From contig WGAR01000161.1 in NCBI GenBank assembly GCA_015494725.1, positions 1 through 34,671 on the forward strand: a stretch of 34,671 nucleotides of DNA. The letters run 5' to 3'. Positions 1 through 6,881 of the stretch are shown in pieces. The first letter of the stretch is position 1. Every line of letters begins with the position of its first letter. The translations under genes and the position numbers were made by a program. The DNA is from Thermodesulfobacteriaceae bacterium. GTDB taxonomy: Bacteria; Desulfobacterota; Thermodesulfobacteria; Thermodesulfobacteriales; Thermodesulfobacteriaceae. The notes under the pieces are model-generated. The model searched no databases and had not been told where the DNA came from. It saw only the letters and a list, made by a program, of their open reading frames with translations.

Positions 1-2
1 CA

Positions 3-1265
3 TCAGAAAAGGATCTCGATCAGGACGCGGTTGAGCAGATCCTCCAGATCCCGAAAGGGCAGGGAAAGCTGGGTGCCGGAGGTCAGGTCCTTGAGCAGGG
101 CGCGTTGTTCCTGCAGTTCCTGTTCTCCCAGAATAAGGGCCCACCTTGCGGAGAGACGGTCGGCCTGGCGCAGGAGGGCCTTAAGACTGCGCCCCTCGTA
201 ATCGGATTCCACCTTAAGCCCTCTCTCCCGCAAAAGCGCGGCCAGACGGAAGGCCCAGCGCCGGGCCTCTTCTCCCAGCGGAGCAATGAACAGATCCGGT
301 GCTGTCCCTTCTTTGGGGGCCCCGCGGGCCACAAGCGACCAGCGTTCCATTCCGATGGCAAAACCCACCGCCGGGGTCTCCGGCCCTCCGAGAGCGGAAA
401 CCAGCCCATCGTAACGCCCACCGGCAGCCACCGTGTCCTGGGCCCCCAGCCCCGCGGCCTTGATCTCAAAGATGGTACGGGTGTAATAATCCAGCCCCCG
501 TACCAGCCGGGGATTCTCGGTAAAGACGATCCCACCCTCCTGGAGATAGGTTTTAAAATGCTGGTAATGCCGTCGGCAATCCTCGCAGAGAAAGGCGGAA
601 AGCACGGGGGCCTCCTGGTATTCCTTCTGACACCCCTCCCGCTTACAATCCAGGGCCCGGAGAGGGTTGCGTTCCGTCCGTCTTCGACAATCCTCACAGA
701 GGCGTTCCCGACGCGAAAAAAGAAACTCGCGCAGGGCCTCCCGGTAAGGGGCACGGCACCCCGGACACCCCAGGGAATTGATCTCCAGACGCAGCTCCCT
801 CGCCCCTCCGGCCCGGAGGATCCCCAGGGCCAGAGCCACCAGCTCCGCATCCATCCCGGCCGAGGCCGCCCCGAAGACCTCCACGTCTATCTGATGGAAC
901 TGGCGCAGACGCCCCTTCTGCGGCCTTTCATGGCGAAACATGGGCCCGATGGTAAAGAGCTTTAAAGGCTTGGGACGACTATATAACCCGTGTTCGATAA
1001 AGGCCCGAACCACCCCGGCGGTGGCCTCCGGACGAAGGGTGAGACTGTCCCCGCTGCGATCCTGAAAGGTGTACATCTCCTTCTCCACGATATCCGTGGA
1101 CTCGCCGATGCTTCGCGCAAAAAGCTCCGTGCGCTCCAGGATGGGGAGCCGAATCTCGGAAAATCCGTGACGCCGCAGGATCTCCCGGGCCTGTTCCTCA
1201 AGCCACCTGAAGACCCCGGCTTCCTCCGGCAAAAGATCCTTAAAACCCCTTACAGCCTTAATCAT
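3..1265 (-). CDS. hisS: Histidyl-tRNA synthetase
   Basis: Class II aminoacyl-tRNA synthetase charging tRNA-His; cytoplasmic; 420 aa, the normal bacterial length. Visible motifs: class II motif 2 FRHERPQKGRLRQFHQ (near residue 110), the histidine-specific LVRGLDYYTRTIFE segment (near 257), motif 3 AVGFAIGMERW (near 300) and a C-terminal anticodon-binding domain. The insertion between motif 2 and the LVRGLDYY segment carries four cysteine pairs (CPGC, CEDC, CKREGC, CEDC), which could hold zinc; similar insertions occur in HisS of other anaerobic lineages (from memory). Last gene of the minus-strand run flavoprotein-crcB-DUF190-hisS; it starts 19 nt after the DUF190 stop. The stop codon lies at the very edge of the window, so a terminator cannot be judged. 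Identity is certain. Confidence 0.97.
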   Translation of the reverse strand: MIKAVRGFKDLLPEEAGVFRWLEEQAREILRRHGFSEIRLPILERTELFARSIGESTDIVEKEMYTFQDRSGDSLTLRPEATAGVVRAFIEHGLYSRPKPLKLFTIGPMFRHERPQKGRLRQFHQIDVEVFGAASAGMDAELVALALGILRAGGARELRLEINSLGCPGCRAPYREALREFLFSRRERLCEDCRRRTERNPLRALDCKREGCQKEYQEAPVLSAFLCEDCRRHYQHFKTYLQEGGIVFTENPRLVRGLDYYTRTIFEIKAAGLGAQDTVAAGGRYDGLVSALGGPETPAVGFAIGMERWSLVARGAPKEGTAPDLFIAPLGEEARRWAFRLAALLRERGLKVESDYEGRSLKALLRQADRLSARWALILGEQELQEQRALLKDLTSGTQLSLPFRDLEDLLNRVLIEILF

Positions 1266-1284
1266 CTCTCGAATTCTTCCCTAA

Positions 1285-1623
1285 TCATCTCTCGCAGGGC
1301 GGTTTCTTGTGGCAGATGAGATAAAGATCCGTGACCGTGATCATACCCCGGGTGAGAATTTTTTCCAGTTCCGGGAGCAACTCCTCCACCTTTTCCCGGG
1401 TTTCCACCACCTCTATCTTCAGGGGAAGATTCTCTGCCGCCCGCAGGAGACGACCGGTATGAATCTTCTTGTCCGGACCGTAACCATAAACCCCCTTAAA
1501 CATGGTCAGACCGTGAATATCCCGTTCCCAGAGGAAATCCAGAATAGCCCGATAGAGCGGTTTCCGGCCTATCTTTTCGTCCTCATCCACATAAATAGAT
1601 AAAAGAACACAGCGTCCGTTCAT
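1285..1623 (-). CDS. DUF190 family protein, partner of CrcB
   Basis: Small soluble protein of 112 aa, typical DUF190 length. The N-terminal segment (LLSIYVDEDEKIGRKPLYRAILDFL) followed by GLTMFKGVYGYGP and a C-terminal ITVTDLYLI is the DUF190 pattern. The family is related in fold to the PII/GlnB ferredoxin-like proteins; its molecular role is not established. Its ATG overlaps the crcB stop as ATGA (positions 1620-1623), so translation is almost certainly coupled to crcB. DUF190 genes are frequently found beside crcB, so a regulatory or accessory role for the fluoride channel is a reasonable inference. No membrane segment or signal peptide is seen. Confidence 0.88.
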   Translation of the reverse strand: MNGRCVLLSIYVDEDEKIGRKPLYRAILDFLWERDIHGLTMFKGVYGYGPDKKIHTGRLLRAAENLPLKIEVVETREKVEELLPELEKILTRGMITVTDLYLICHKKPPCER

Positions 1624-1994
1624 CGCACCAGATATCGGACCAGGACCTCTCCCAGCCGGACCCCGGTCAACCCCAGGCCTATACTAAGCACTATATTCAA
1701 AAAGGTAAATAACCATTCTCCTTCCCGCAGGAGTTGGTGCGTTTCGTAAGCGAAGGTGGAGAAGGTGGTAAAGGACCCCAGAAATCCCACCGCCACCAGC
1801 AGACGCGCTTCCGGGGAAACGAGGAGGGTCTGGGTGGCCAGTTCCATGAAAAAGCCCAGGACGAAGGACCCCAGGATGTTCACAGCCAGGGTTCCCAGGG
1901 GGAAACCCGCCCCGAAGCGGAGAAACCAGCCGCTCACCAGATAACGGCACACTGCCCCCATCCCTCCTCCCAGACCGATATAGAGGAACTTCAT
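1620..1994 (-). CDS. crcB: Fluoride ion channel CrcB/FluC
   Basis: Small inner-membrane protein of 124 aa with four hydrophobic helices, the usual size of one FluC subunit; it acts as an antiparallel dimer exporting fluoride. Visible family motifs: GGGMGAVCRY at the N-terminus, GTLAVNILGSFVLGF (with the conserved pore Asn), and GFLGSFTTFSTFAYE, whose TTFSTF segment carries the fluoride-contacting Phe residues and sits near the central Na+ site. The start is an ATG three bases after the flavoprotein stop, so it is co-translated with the upstream gene. A single crcB here implies a homodimer. I looked for a fluoride riboswitch upstream of this operon and could not recognise one. Confidence 0.95.
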   Translation of the reverse strand: MKFLYIGLGGGMGAVCRYLVSGWFLRFGAGFPLGTLAVNILGSFVLGFFMELATQTLLVSPEARLLVAVGFLGSFTTFSTFAYETHQLLREGEWLFTFLNIVLSIGLGLTGVRLGEVLVRYLVR

Positions 1995-1997
1995 GGA

Positions 1998-3701
1998 TTA
2001 AAGCTCCACTCCCCAGCGCCGCAGGAAGTTGAGCCCTCCCGGAGGCACGAAGGTTCGGGTATATCCGGCGGCGGTGAGCCATCGCTGGGCCTCATAAGCT
2101 CGACGACTGGAATTGCAGATGAGGATCACGTCCTTATCCCGCGGGATTCGATCCATCTCGCGCCGCACCTTGTCGTACTCCACATGGATCCAGCGTCCGG
2201 GATATTTCTTGACCAGGGGTTCGGCCTCCCGGGGATGACGCGTATCCACAAAAACCGTGTTCGGATCCCCTTCGCGCAAACGCCGGAGAACCTCCTCCCA
2301 GTCTATCTGGACCAGAAGGCCGGTAAGAAGATTCTCGGCGGTATGGGCTACATCATGGATGGGATCCAGAGCCGAATTATAGGGGGGAGCATAGGCCAGT
2401 TCCAGCTGGATCAGATCCTCCACCGTGGGCCGATGGGGAAGAAGGGAGGAGATGGCATGGATCCGGGCGAGCGTCCCGTCGGTATTGGGACCCACCGATT
2501 GAAAGCCCAGCACCCGCCGGGTGCGCCGATCAAAAACCAGCTCCACAAAGATGAATTCCGCACCGGGATAGTAATGGGCCCGCTCGGTCTGGTTGTTCAA
2601 GGCATAGTCCGCATCAAAGCCCTCGGCCCGGGCCACGGAAAGCGAGATCCCGCAGGCCCCGATGGCCAGATCGAAGCATTTCATGATAAACGCTCCCACC
2701 GTACCCGGGAAACGGGTGGGACGCCCGGCCAGATTGTCTCCGATGACCCGCCCCTCCCGATTGGCCAGCGACCCGAGGGGCATGACCACCCTCTTTCCCA
2801 GAACCAGATGCGGAATCTCCACACAGTCTCCCCCGGCATAGATAGTGGGGTCCGAGGTCTGCATCCGATCGTTCACCACAATCCCCATGTTCACCAGAAG
2901 CCCGGCCTTGCGGGCCAGTTCCACGTTGGGTCTTACCCCGGTGGCAAAGATTACGATATCTGCGGGGTAAGTCCCTTTCTCCTCCACCACCTCGGTAACC
3001 CGACCGTCCTTGCCCCGGATTTCCTTGATCCGGGCGTTCACCACCACCTCCACCCCCTTTTCCCGCAGGTGATGCTCCACCATACGGGCGAGAGGTTTAT
3101 CAATAAGCCGGGGGAGCACCTGATCGAGGTACTCCAGCACCGTGGTCTTCACCCCCCAGAGATCGGCGAAGGCCTCGGCCATCTCCAGCCCGATAGGTCC
3201 GGCCCCGATAATCACCGCCCGTTCCACCTCTCCTTTGGCCAGGCGCTGTTTGATCTCTATGGCCTTGTGCAGATCGGAAACGGTAAATACCCCCTCGAGG
3301 TCGCGTCCGGGAATGGGGGGCACGAAGGGCGTGGAACCGGTAGCCAGGACCAGGTAGTCATAGGGGATCTCTTCCTCCTCTCCCGAGTCCAAGTGCTTTA
3401 CCTTTACCACCTTGCGTTGCCGATCCACCTCGGTGGCCAGGGTCCGGGTAAGCACCCGATCAATGGCCTTGGCGTTCTCGAAAAAGGCCTCGTCGCGCAG
3501 CATGTGAAAGGAGGTCTCCCGCAGATGATTCTCGTCGGGAATGTCCCCGGAAACATAATACGGAATACCGCAGCCCCCGTAGGAGATGAGGTTATCTTTA
3601 TCTATGAGGGTTATCTCCAGGCTGGGATCCAGGCGCTTGGCCCGACAGGCGGCCTTGGGCCCGCAGGCCACCGCCCCGATAACGACCACTTTTTTACCCA
3701 T
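1998..3701 (-). CDS. FAD-dependent CoA-disulfide/polysulfide reductase-like protein with C-terminal rhodanese domain
   Basis: 567 aa flavoprotein of the pyridine nucleotide-disulfide oxidoreductase superfamily. N-terminal FAD Rossmann motif VVVIGAVACGPKAA (residues 5-18); single redox cysteine C44 in SYGGCGIPYY, the arrangement of CoA-disulfide reductase / NAD(P)H polysulfide reductase (Npsr, CoADR-Rhd), not the CxxxxC of glutathione reductase. NAD(P)H site AVIIGAGPIGLEMAEAFA, second FAD motif TIYAGGDCVE, then a dimerisation domain. The last ~100 residues are a rhodanese domain with candidate catalytic Cys in ICNSSRRAYE. A longer open frame begins at 3758, but the ATG at 3701 is chosen because it has GGAGG seven bases upstream and starts exactly at the Rossmann strand. 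Likely reduces persulfides or polysulfide in the cytoplasm; the exact substrate cannot be read from sequence. Confidence 0.88.
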   Translation of the reverse strand: MGKKVVVIGAVACGPKAACRAKRLDPSLEITLIDKDNLISYGGCGIPYYVSGDIPDENHLRETSFHMLRDEAFFENAKAIDRVLTRTLATEVDRQRKVVKVKHLDSGEEEEIPYDYLVLATGSTPFVPPIPGRDLEGVFTVSDLHKAIEIKQRLAKGEVERAVIIGAGPIGLEMAEAFADLWGVKTTVLEYLDQVLPRLIDKPLARMVEHHLREKGVEVVVNARIKEIRGKDGRVTEVVEEKGTYPADIVIFATGVRPNVELARKAGLLVNMGIVVNDRMQTSDPTIYAGGDCVEIPHLVLGKRVVMPLGSLANREGRVIGDNLAGRPTRFPGTVGAFIMKCFDLAIGACGISLSVARAEGFDADYALNNQTERAHYYPGAEFIFVELVFDRRTRRVLGFQSVGPNTDGTLARIHAISSLLPHRPTVEDLIQLELAYAPPYNSALDPIHDVAHTAENLLTGLLVQIDWEEVLRRLREGDPNTVFVDTRHPREAEPLVKKYPGRWIHVEYDKVRREMDRIPRDKDVILICNSSRRAYEAQRWLTAAGYTRTFVPPGGLNFLRRWGVEL

Positions 3702-3708
3702 TTCTCTT

Positions 3709-3713
3709 CCTCC
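3709..3713 (-). promoter_or_regulatory. Shine-Dalgarno that fixes the flavoprotein start
   Basis: GGAGG on the minus strand, seven bases before the ATG at 3701. It favours the 3701 start over the 19-codon longer frame opening at 3758, whose extra residues are charged and resemble no family N-terminus. Confidence 0.8.
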
Positions 3714-3774
3714 CCGCTCTTTTTGTTCTTTCTTAGCACCGTGAGGCCTCCTTCGCAATCTCTGGATTTCGGAC

Positions 3775-3802
3775 TTGTTTCTCCGGACCCCGGAGGTAAA
3801 AT
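3775..3802 (+). promoter_or_regulatory. Candidate trpD-ktrBA promoter with palindromic spacer
   Basis: TTGTTT (3775-3780), a 16-base spacer and TAAAAT (3797-3802, five of six matches to the -10 consensus). Transcription would start near 3809, giving a leader of about 28 bases before the trpD ATG. The spacer holds a perfect inverted repeat CTCCGG-ACC-CCGGAG (3781-3795), a plausible operator placed between the two boxes. The -35 match is only three of six, so this is a candidate. Confidence 0.45.
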
Positions 3803-3836
3803 GCCCTTGGCAGAGGTCTAAAGACAGGGTTAAGGC

Positions 3837-4871
3837 ATGGAAACCCTCAAGCCCTATTTAAAGAAACTGGTAGAGGGGCAGGAACTCTCGGAAGGAGAAA
3901 CCATGGAGCTGGTGGGGCTGCTCGTGGAGGGGCAGGCCACCCCGGCTCAGATAGGGGCCCTGCTTACGGCCTGGCGTATGCGCGGGGAGAGCTGGCGCGA
4001 GGTGGCCGGAGCGGCCCGGGCCCTGAGGGAGCGTATGGTGCGGGTGCCCCATGGGGTTTCTCCCCCGGTGGTTGACACCTGTGGCACCGGGGGCGACGCC
4101 AAGGGCACCTTCAATGTCTCCACCGCTGCGGCCCTGGTGGTGGCTGCCGCGGGAGTCCCGGTAGCCAAACACGGGAACCGGTCTGTGACCAGCCGATCCG
4201 GAAGCGCGGACGTGATCGAGGCCCTCGGAATCCCGGTGGAGGTTCCTCCCGAACTTTCGGCCCGGGCCCTGGAGGAAGTGGGTTTTTGTTTCCTCTTCGC
4301 CCCGGCTCACCATCCGGCCCTCCGGACGGTCATGGAACCACGACGGGAACTGGGCTTTCGTACCATCTTCAATCTCCTGGGCCCCCTCTGCAACCCGGCC
4401 GGAGCCGATACCCAGATCCTGGGGGTCTTCGACTTCCTGCTCACCGAAAAGATGGCCTTTGCTCTGGACGCCCTGGGCTGTCGCCGGGCCTTAGTGGTCT
4501 TCGGGGAAGGAGGCTACGACGAATTCACGGTCACCGGTTCAACCAAGGTCTCCGAACTCCGGGAGGGACGCATCACCACTTACTACGTGGATCCCCCGGA
4601 CGTGGGGCTGGAACTCTGCGAGGACCCCGAAGCCCTGAAGGGGGGAGATGCCCGGGAAAACGCCCGCATTATCGAAGACCTCCTGACCGGTCGCGACACC
4701 GGCCCCCGCCGGGACATGGTGCTTCTCAACGCCGGAGCCGCCCTTTACGCCGCCGAAAAGACCCTGGATCTTAAAGGCGGGGTGGCCCTGGCCCGGGAGA
4801 TCCTGGAGTCCGGGGCCGCAGCCCGGAAACTCGAGGAAATAAAACGCTTCTATCGTACGCTGCGCACCTGA
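3837..4871 (+). CDS. trpD: Anthranilate phosphoribosyltransferase
   Basis: Second step of tryptophan synthesis: transfers phosphoribosyl from PRPP to anthranilate. 344 aa, full length. Visible: the PRPP-binding loop DTCGTGGDAKGTFNVSTAAA, the KHGNRSVTSRSGSADVIEALG segment (anthranilate/PRPP contacts), the metal-binding region around VVFGEGGYDEFTVTG, and NLLGPLCNPAGADTQILGVF. The N-terminal helical domain begins LKPYLKKLVEGQELS, fitting the chosen ATG. No other trp gene is nearby; it instead heads a short plus-strand unit with ktrB nine bases downstream, so tryptophan genes are dispersed here. The same fold is shared with thymidine phosphorylase, but the GTGGD and NPA motifs make trpD the clear choice. 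Confidence 0.96.
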   Translation: METLKPYLKKLVEGQELSEGETMELVGLLVEGQATPAQIGALLTAWRMRGESWREVAGAARALRERMVRVPHGVSPPVVDTCGTGGDAKGTFNVSTAAALVVAAAGVPVAKHGNRSVTSRSGSADVIEALGIPVEVPPELSARALEEVGFCFLFAPAHHPALRTVMEPRRELGFRTIFNLLGPLCNPAGADTQILGVFDFLLTEKMAFALDALGCRRALVVFGEGGYDEFTVTGSTKVSELREGRITTYYVDPPDVGLELCEDPEALKGGDARENARIIEDLLTGRDTGPRRDMVLLNAGAALYAAEKTLDLKGGVALAREILESGAAARKLEEIKRFYRTLRT

Positions 4872-4880
4872 CCCGTCCCC

Positions 4881-6221
4881 ATGTCCTCCCCTCTCAAGCC
4901 CACCCTTTACCTGGTCTCCTCCTTTGCCGGAGCCATAATCCTGGGCACCATCCTCCTGTCACTGCCCTGGATGCATCAGGATGGACTGGCCTTCATCGAT
5001 GCCCTCTTCACCGCCACTTCAGCGGTTTGTGTTACCGGATTGACGGTGGTGGATACCGCCTCGGCCTTTACCCTGCCCGGCAAAGTGGTCATCCTGATCC
5101 TGATTCAGCTCGGGGGATTGGGGGTCATGACCTTTTATTCCATGTTCTTCCTGCTGCGCGGACGCCGTATCCCCATCGAGGAACGCCTCATCCTGCGGGA
5201 AAGCTTCTGGGGGCGTCGGGGGGGGCGCCTTTCCAGCCTCATCCTTACCATCCTCTTTTACACCATGGTGGTGGAACTTCTGGTTACCCTCCTTCTCTTC
5301 CCCTTTCTGGCCCGGTATTACTCCTGGCCCTCAGCCCTCTTTCATGCCCTGTTTCACGCCGTCTCCGCCTTCTGTAATGCCGGTTTTTCCGACCTTCCCA
5401 GAGGACTGGAGCCCTTTGCCCGGAGTTATTTCTTTCCCCTGATCCTGATGCTGGCTATCCTGGCCGGTAATACCGGCTTCCCCATCGTCTTTGAGGGGGT
5501 ACACCGCTTCCGCCAGAAGAATCGCTCCTGGTCGCTACATTTCAAGCTCACCCTCCTCATTCATCTCCTCCTGGTACTCATCGGGGCCCTGGTCTTTCTG
5601 TGGCTGGAAAACGAAGGGGCCCTGCGGGAATTTCCCGCTCCTCTCCGGATCCTCCAGGCCGTTTTCCTTTCGGTCACCCCGCGCACCGCTGGTTTTTCCT
5701 TTCTGGATATCCGGTATCTGAGCGTGCCTTCCCTTTATTTCCTGCTCTTTCTCATGCTGGTGGGGGCCTGCCCGGGATCCACCGGGGGAGGCATCAAAAC
5801 CACCACCTTCGGGGTGCTTGCCGCCACGGTGTGGAGCCGGCTGCGAGGGTTTTCCCGCACCTCCGTCTTCGGACGCACCATTCCCGACTCCCAGGTTACC
5901 AAGGCCCTCACCCTGGTGGGACTCTATCTCCTGGTCATCTTTACCGCCCAGTTCTTCCTCATCTCCCTGCCCCCGCACCGCCCCTTCCTTAACTCCGGCT
6001 CGGAGTTCCTGGCCCATCTCTTCGAGGTCTTTTCCGCCCTGGGCACGGTGGGGCTTTCCACCGGCATAACCCCCCATCTCTCCACGCCGGCCAAAGGGGT
6101 GCTCATCCTCACCATGTTTACCGGAAGGGTGGGAGTCCTCTCCCTGGCCATGCTTTTGAGCGGGCTTCCCGCCCGGTCCAAAACCTTTTATTATGCTCAG
6201 GAAGAAGTCCTTCTGGGGTAG
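4881..6221 (+). CDS. ktrB: Potassium uptake protein, KtrB/TrkH type
   Basis: 446 aa integral membrane protein of the TrkH/TrkG/KtrB superfamily (K+ translocating, four M1-P-M2 repeats). The four selectivity-filter loops are all visible, each with the conserved glycine: ATSAVCVTGLTVVD, AVSAFCNAGFSDL, SVTPRTAGFSFLD and SALGTVGLSTGIT. The length and lack of the extra N-terminal helices of TrkH favour KtrB. No clear Shine-Dalgarno precedes the ATG nine bases after trpD, so translation is probably coupled. It pairs with the RCK subunit that starts three bases after its stop; together they would form a KtrAB-type system. Whether uptake is Na+-dependent is not readable. Confidence 0.93.
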   Translation: MSSPLKPTLYLVSSFAGAIILGTILLSLPWMHQDGLAFIDALFTATSAVCVTGLTVVDTASAFTLPGKVVILILIQLGGLGVMTFYSMFFLLRGRRIPIEERLILRESFWGRRGGRLSSLILTILFYTMVVELLVTLLLFPFLARYYSWPSALFHALFHAVSAFCNAGFSDLPRGLEPFARSYFFPLILMLAILAGNTGFPIVFEGVHRFRQKNRSWSLHFKLTLLIHLLLVLIGALVFLWLENEGALREFPAPLRILQAVFLSVTPRTAGFSFLDIRYLSVPSLYFLLFLMLVGACPGSTGGGIKTTTFGVLAATVWSRLRGFSRTSVFGRTIPDSQVTKALTLVGLYLLVIFTAQFFLISLPPHRPFLNSGSEFLAHLFEVFSALGTVGLSTGITPHLSTPAKGVLILTMFTGRVGVLSLAMLLSGLPARSKTFYYAQEEVLLG

Positions 6222-6224
6222 GAT

Positions 6225-6881
6225 ATGGCTCGCAAACGTTTCGGAATCATAGGTCTGGGACGTTTCGGAAGTTATCTCGCCCGCACCCTGGCCAAGGAAG
6301 GGCAGGAGGTGCTGGCCCTGGACCGCTCGGAAAAGGCCGTTCAGGCGGTAGCCGAAGAGGTCTCCTACGCCGTGGTTGGGGACGCCACCCAGAAGGAAAC
6401 CCTGGAACATCTGGGGTTCCATAAGGTGGACGCCGCGGTGGTGGCCATAGGGACCCTATCCCAGAGCGTGCTGGTCACCCTTTATCTGCGGGAGATGGGG
6501 GTCCCCCGCATCCTGGCCAAGGCCCAGAACGAAACCGAGGGCAAGATCCTCTCCCTGGTGGGAGCCCATCAGGTCATCATCCCGGAAAGGGATTCCGCGG
6601 TGCGCCTGGCTCGATCCCTGGTCATGCCCAATCTCCTGGATTTCCTACCCCTGCTGCCGGATTTCTATATCGCCGAGATCCCCGCCCCGGAGGAGTTCCT
6701 GGGGAAGAGCCTCAAGGAGCTCGACCTTCGTCGCCATTATCGGGTCCATGTCCTGGGGGTGAAAAAGGGGTTCTCCGAGCACATGCATCTTTTTCCGGCG
6801 GCGGACTATACCATCGAAAAAGGGGATCTCCTCTATCTGGCCGGGCACCGGAAGGATCTGGAACGCTTCATGTCTCCCTGA
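6225..6881 (+). CDS. ktrA: Potassium uptake regulatory subunit, KtrA/TrkA (RCK domain)
   Basis: 218 aa cytoplasmic gating-ring protein. The RCK_N domain starts at residue 4 with FGIIGLGRFGSYLARTLAKEG, a GxGxxG dinucleotide site followed by an acidic residue (ALDRSE) as in NAD(H)/ATP-binding KtrA. The RCK_C (TrkA_C) domain covers about residues 140-218 and ends YTIEKGDLLYLAGHRKDLERF. One RCK pair rather than the two in E. coli TrkA supports the Ktr type. It follows ktrB by three bases. Its last 14 bases overlap the 3' end of the ClC gene on the other strand, leaving no room for a conventional terminator between the two. Confidence 0.93.
   Translation: MARKRFGIIGLGRFGSYLARTLAKEGQEVLALDRSEKAVQAVAEEVSYAVVGDATQKETLEHLGFHKVDAAVVAIGTLSQSVLVTLYLREMGVPRILAKAQNETEGKILSLVGAHQVIIPERDSAVRLARSLVMPNLLDFLPLLPDFYIAEIPAPEEFLGKSLKELDLRRHYRVHVLGVKKGFSEHMHLFPAADYTIEKGDLLYLAGHRKDLERFMSP

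Noticed and set aside
1734..3821. 695-codon plus-strand open frame
   Set aside because: Antisense to crcB and the flavoprotein, low-complexity His/Pro/Gly-rich, no domain; caused by GC-rich third codon positions.
1285..3836. Fluoride riboswitch near crcB
   Set aside because: I looked in the region upstream of the flavoprotein-crcB unit for the conserved fluoride-aptamer pseudoknot pattern and did not see it. A covariance search with the crcB motif would settle it.
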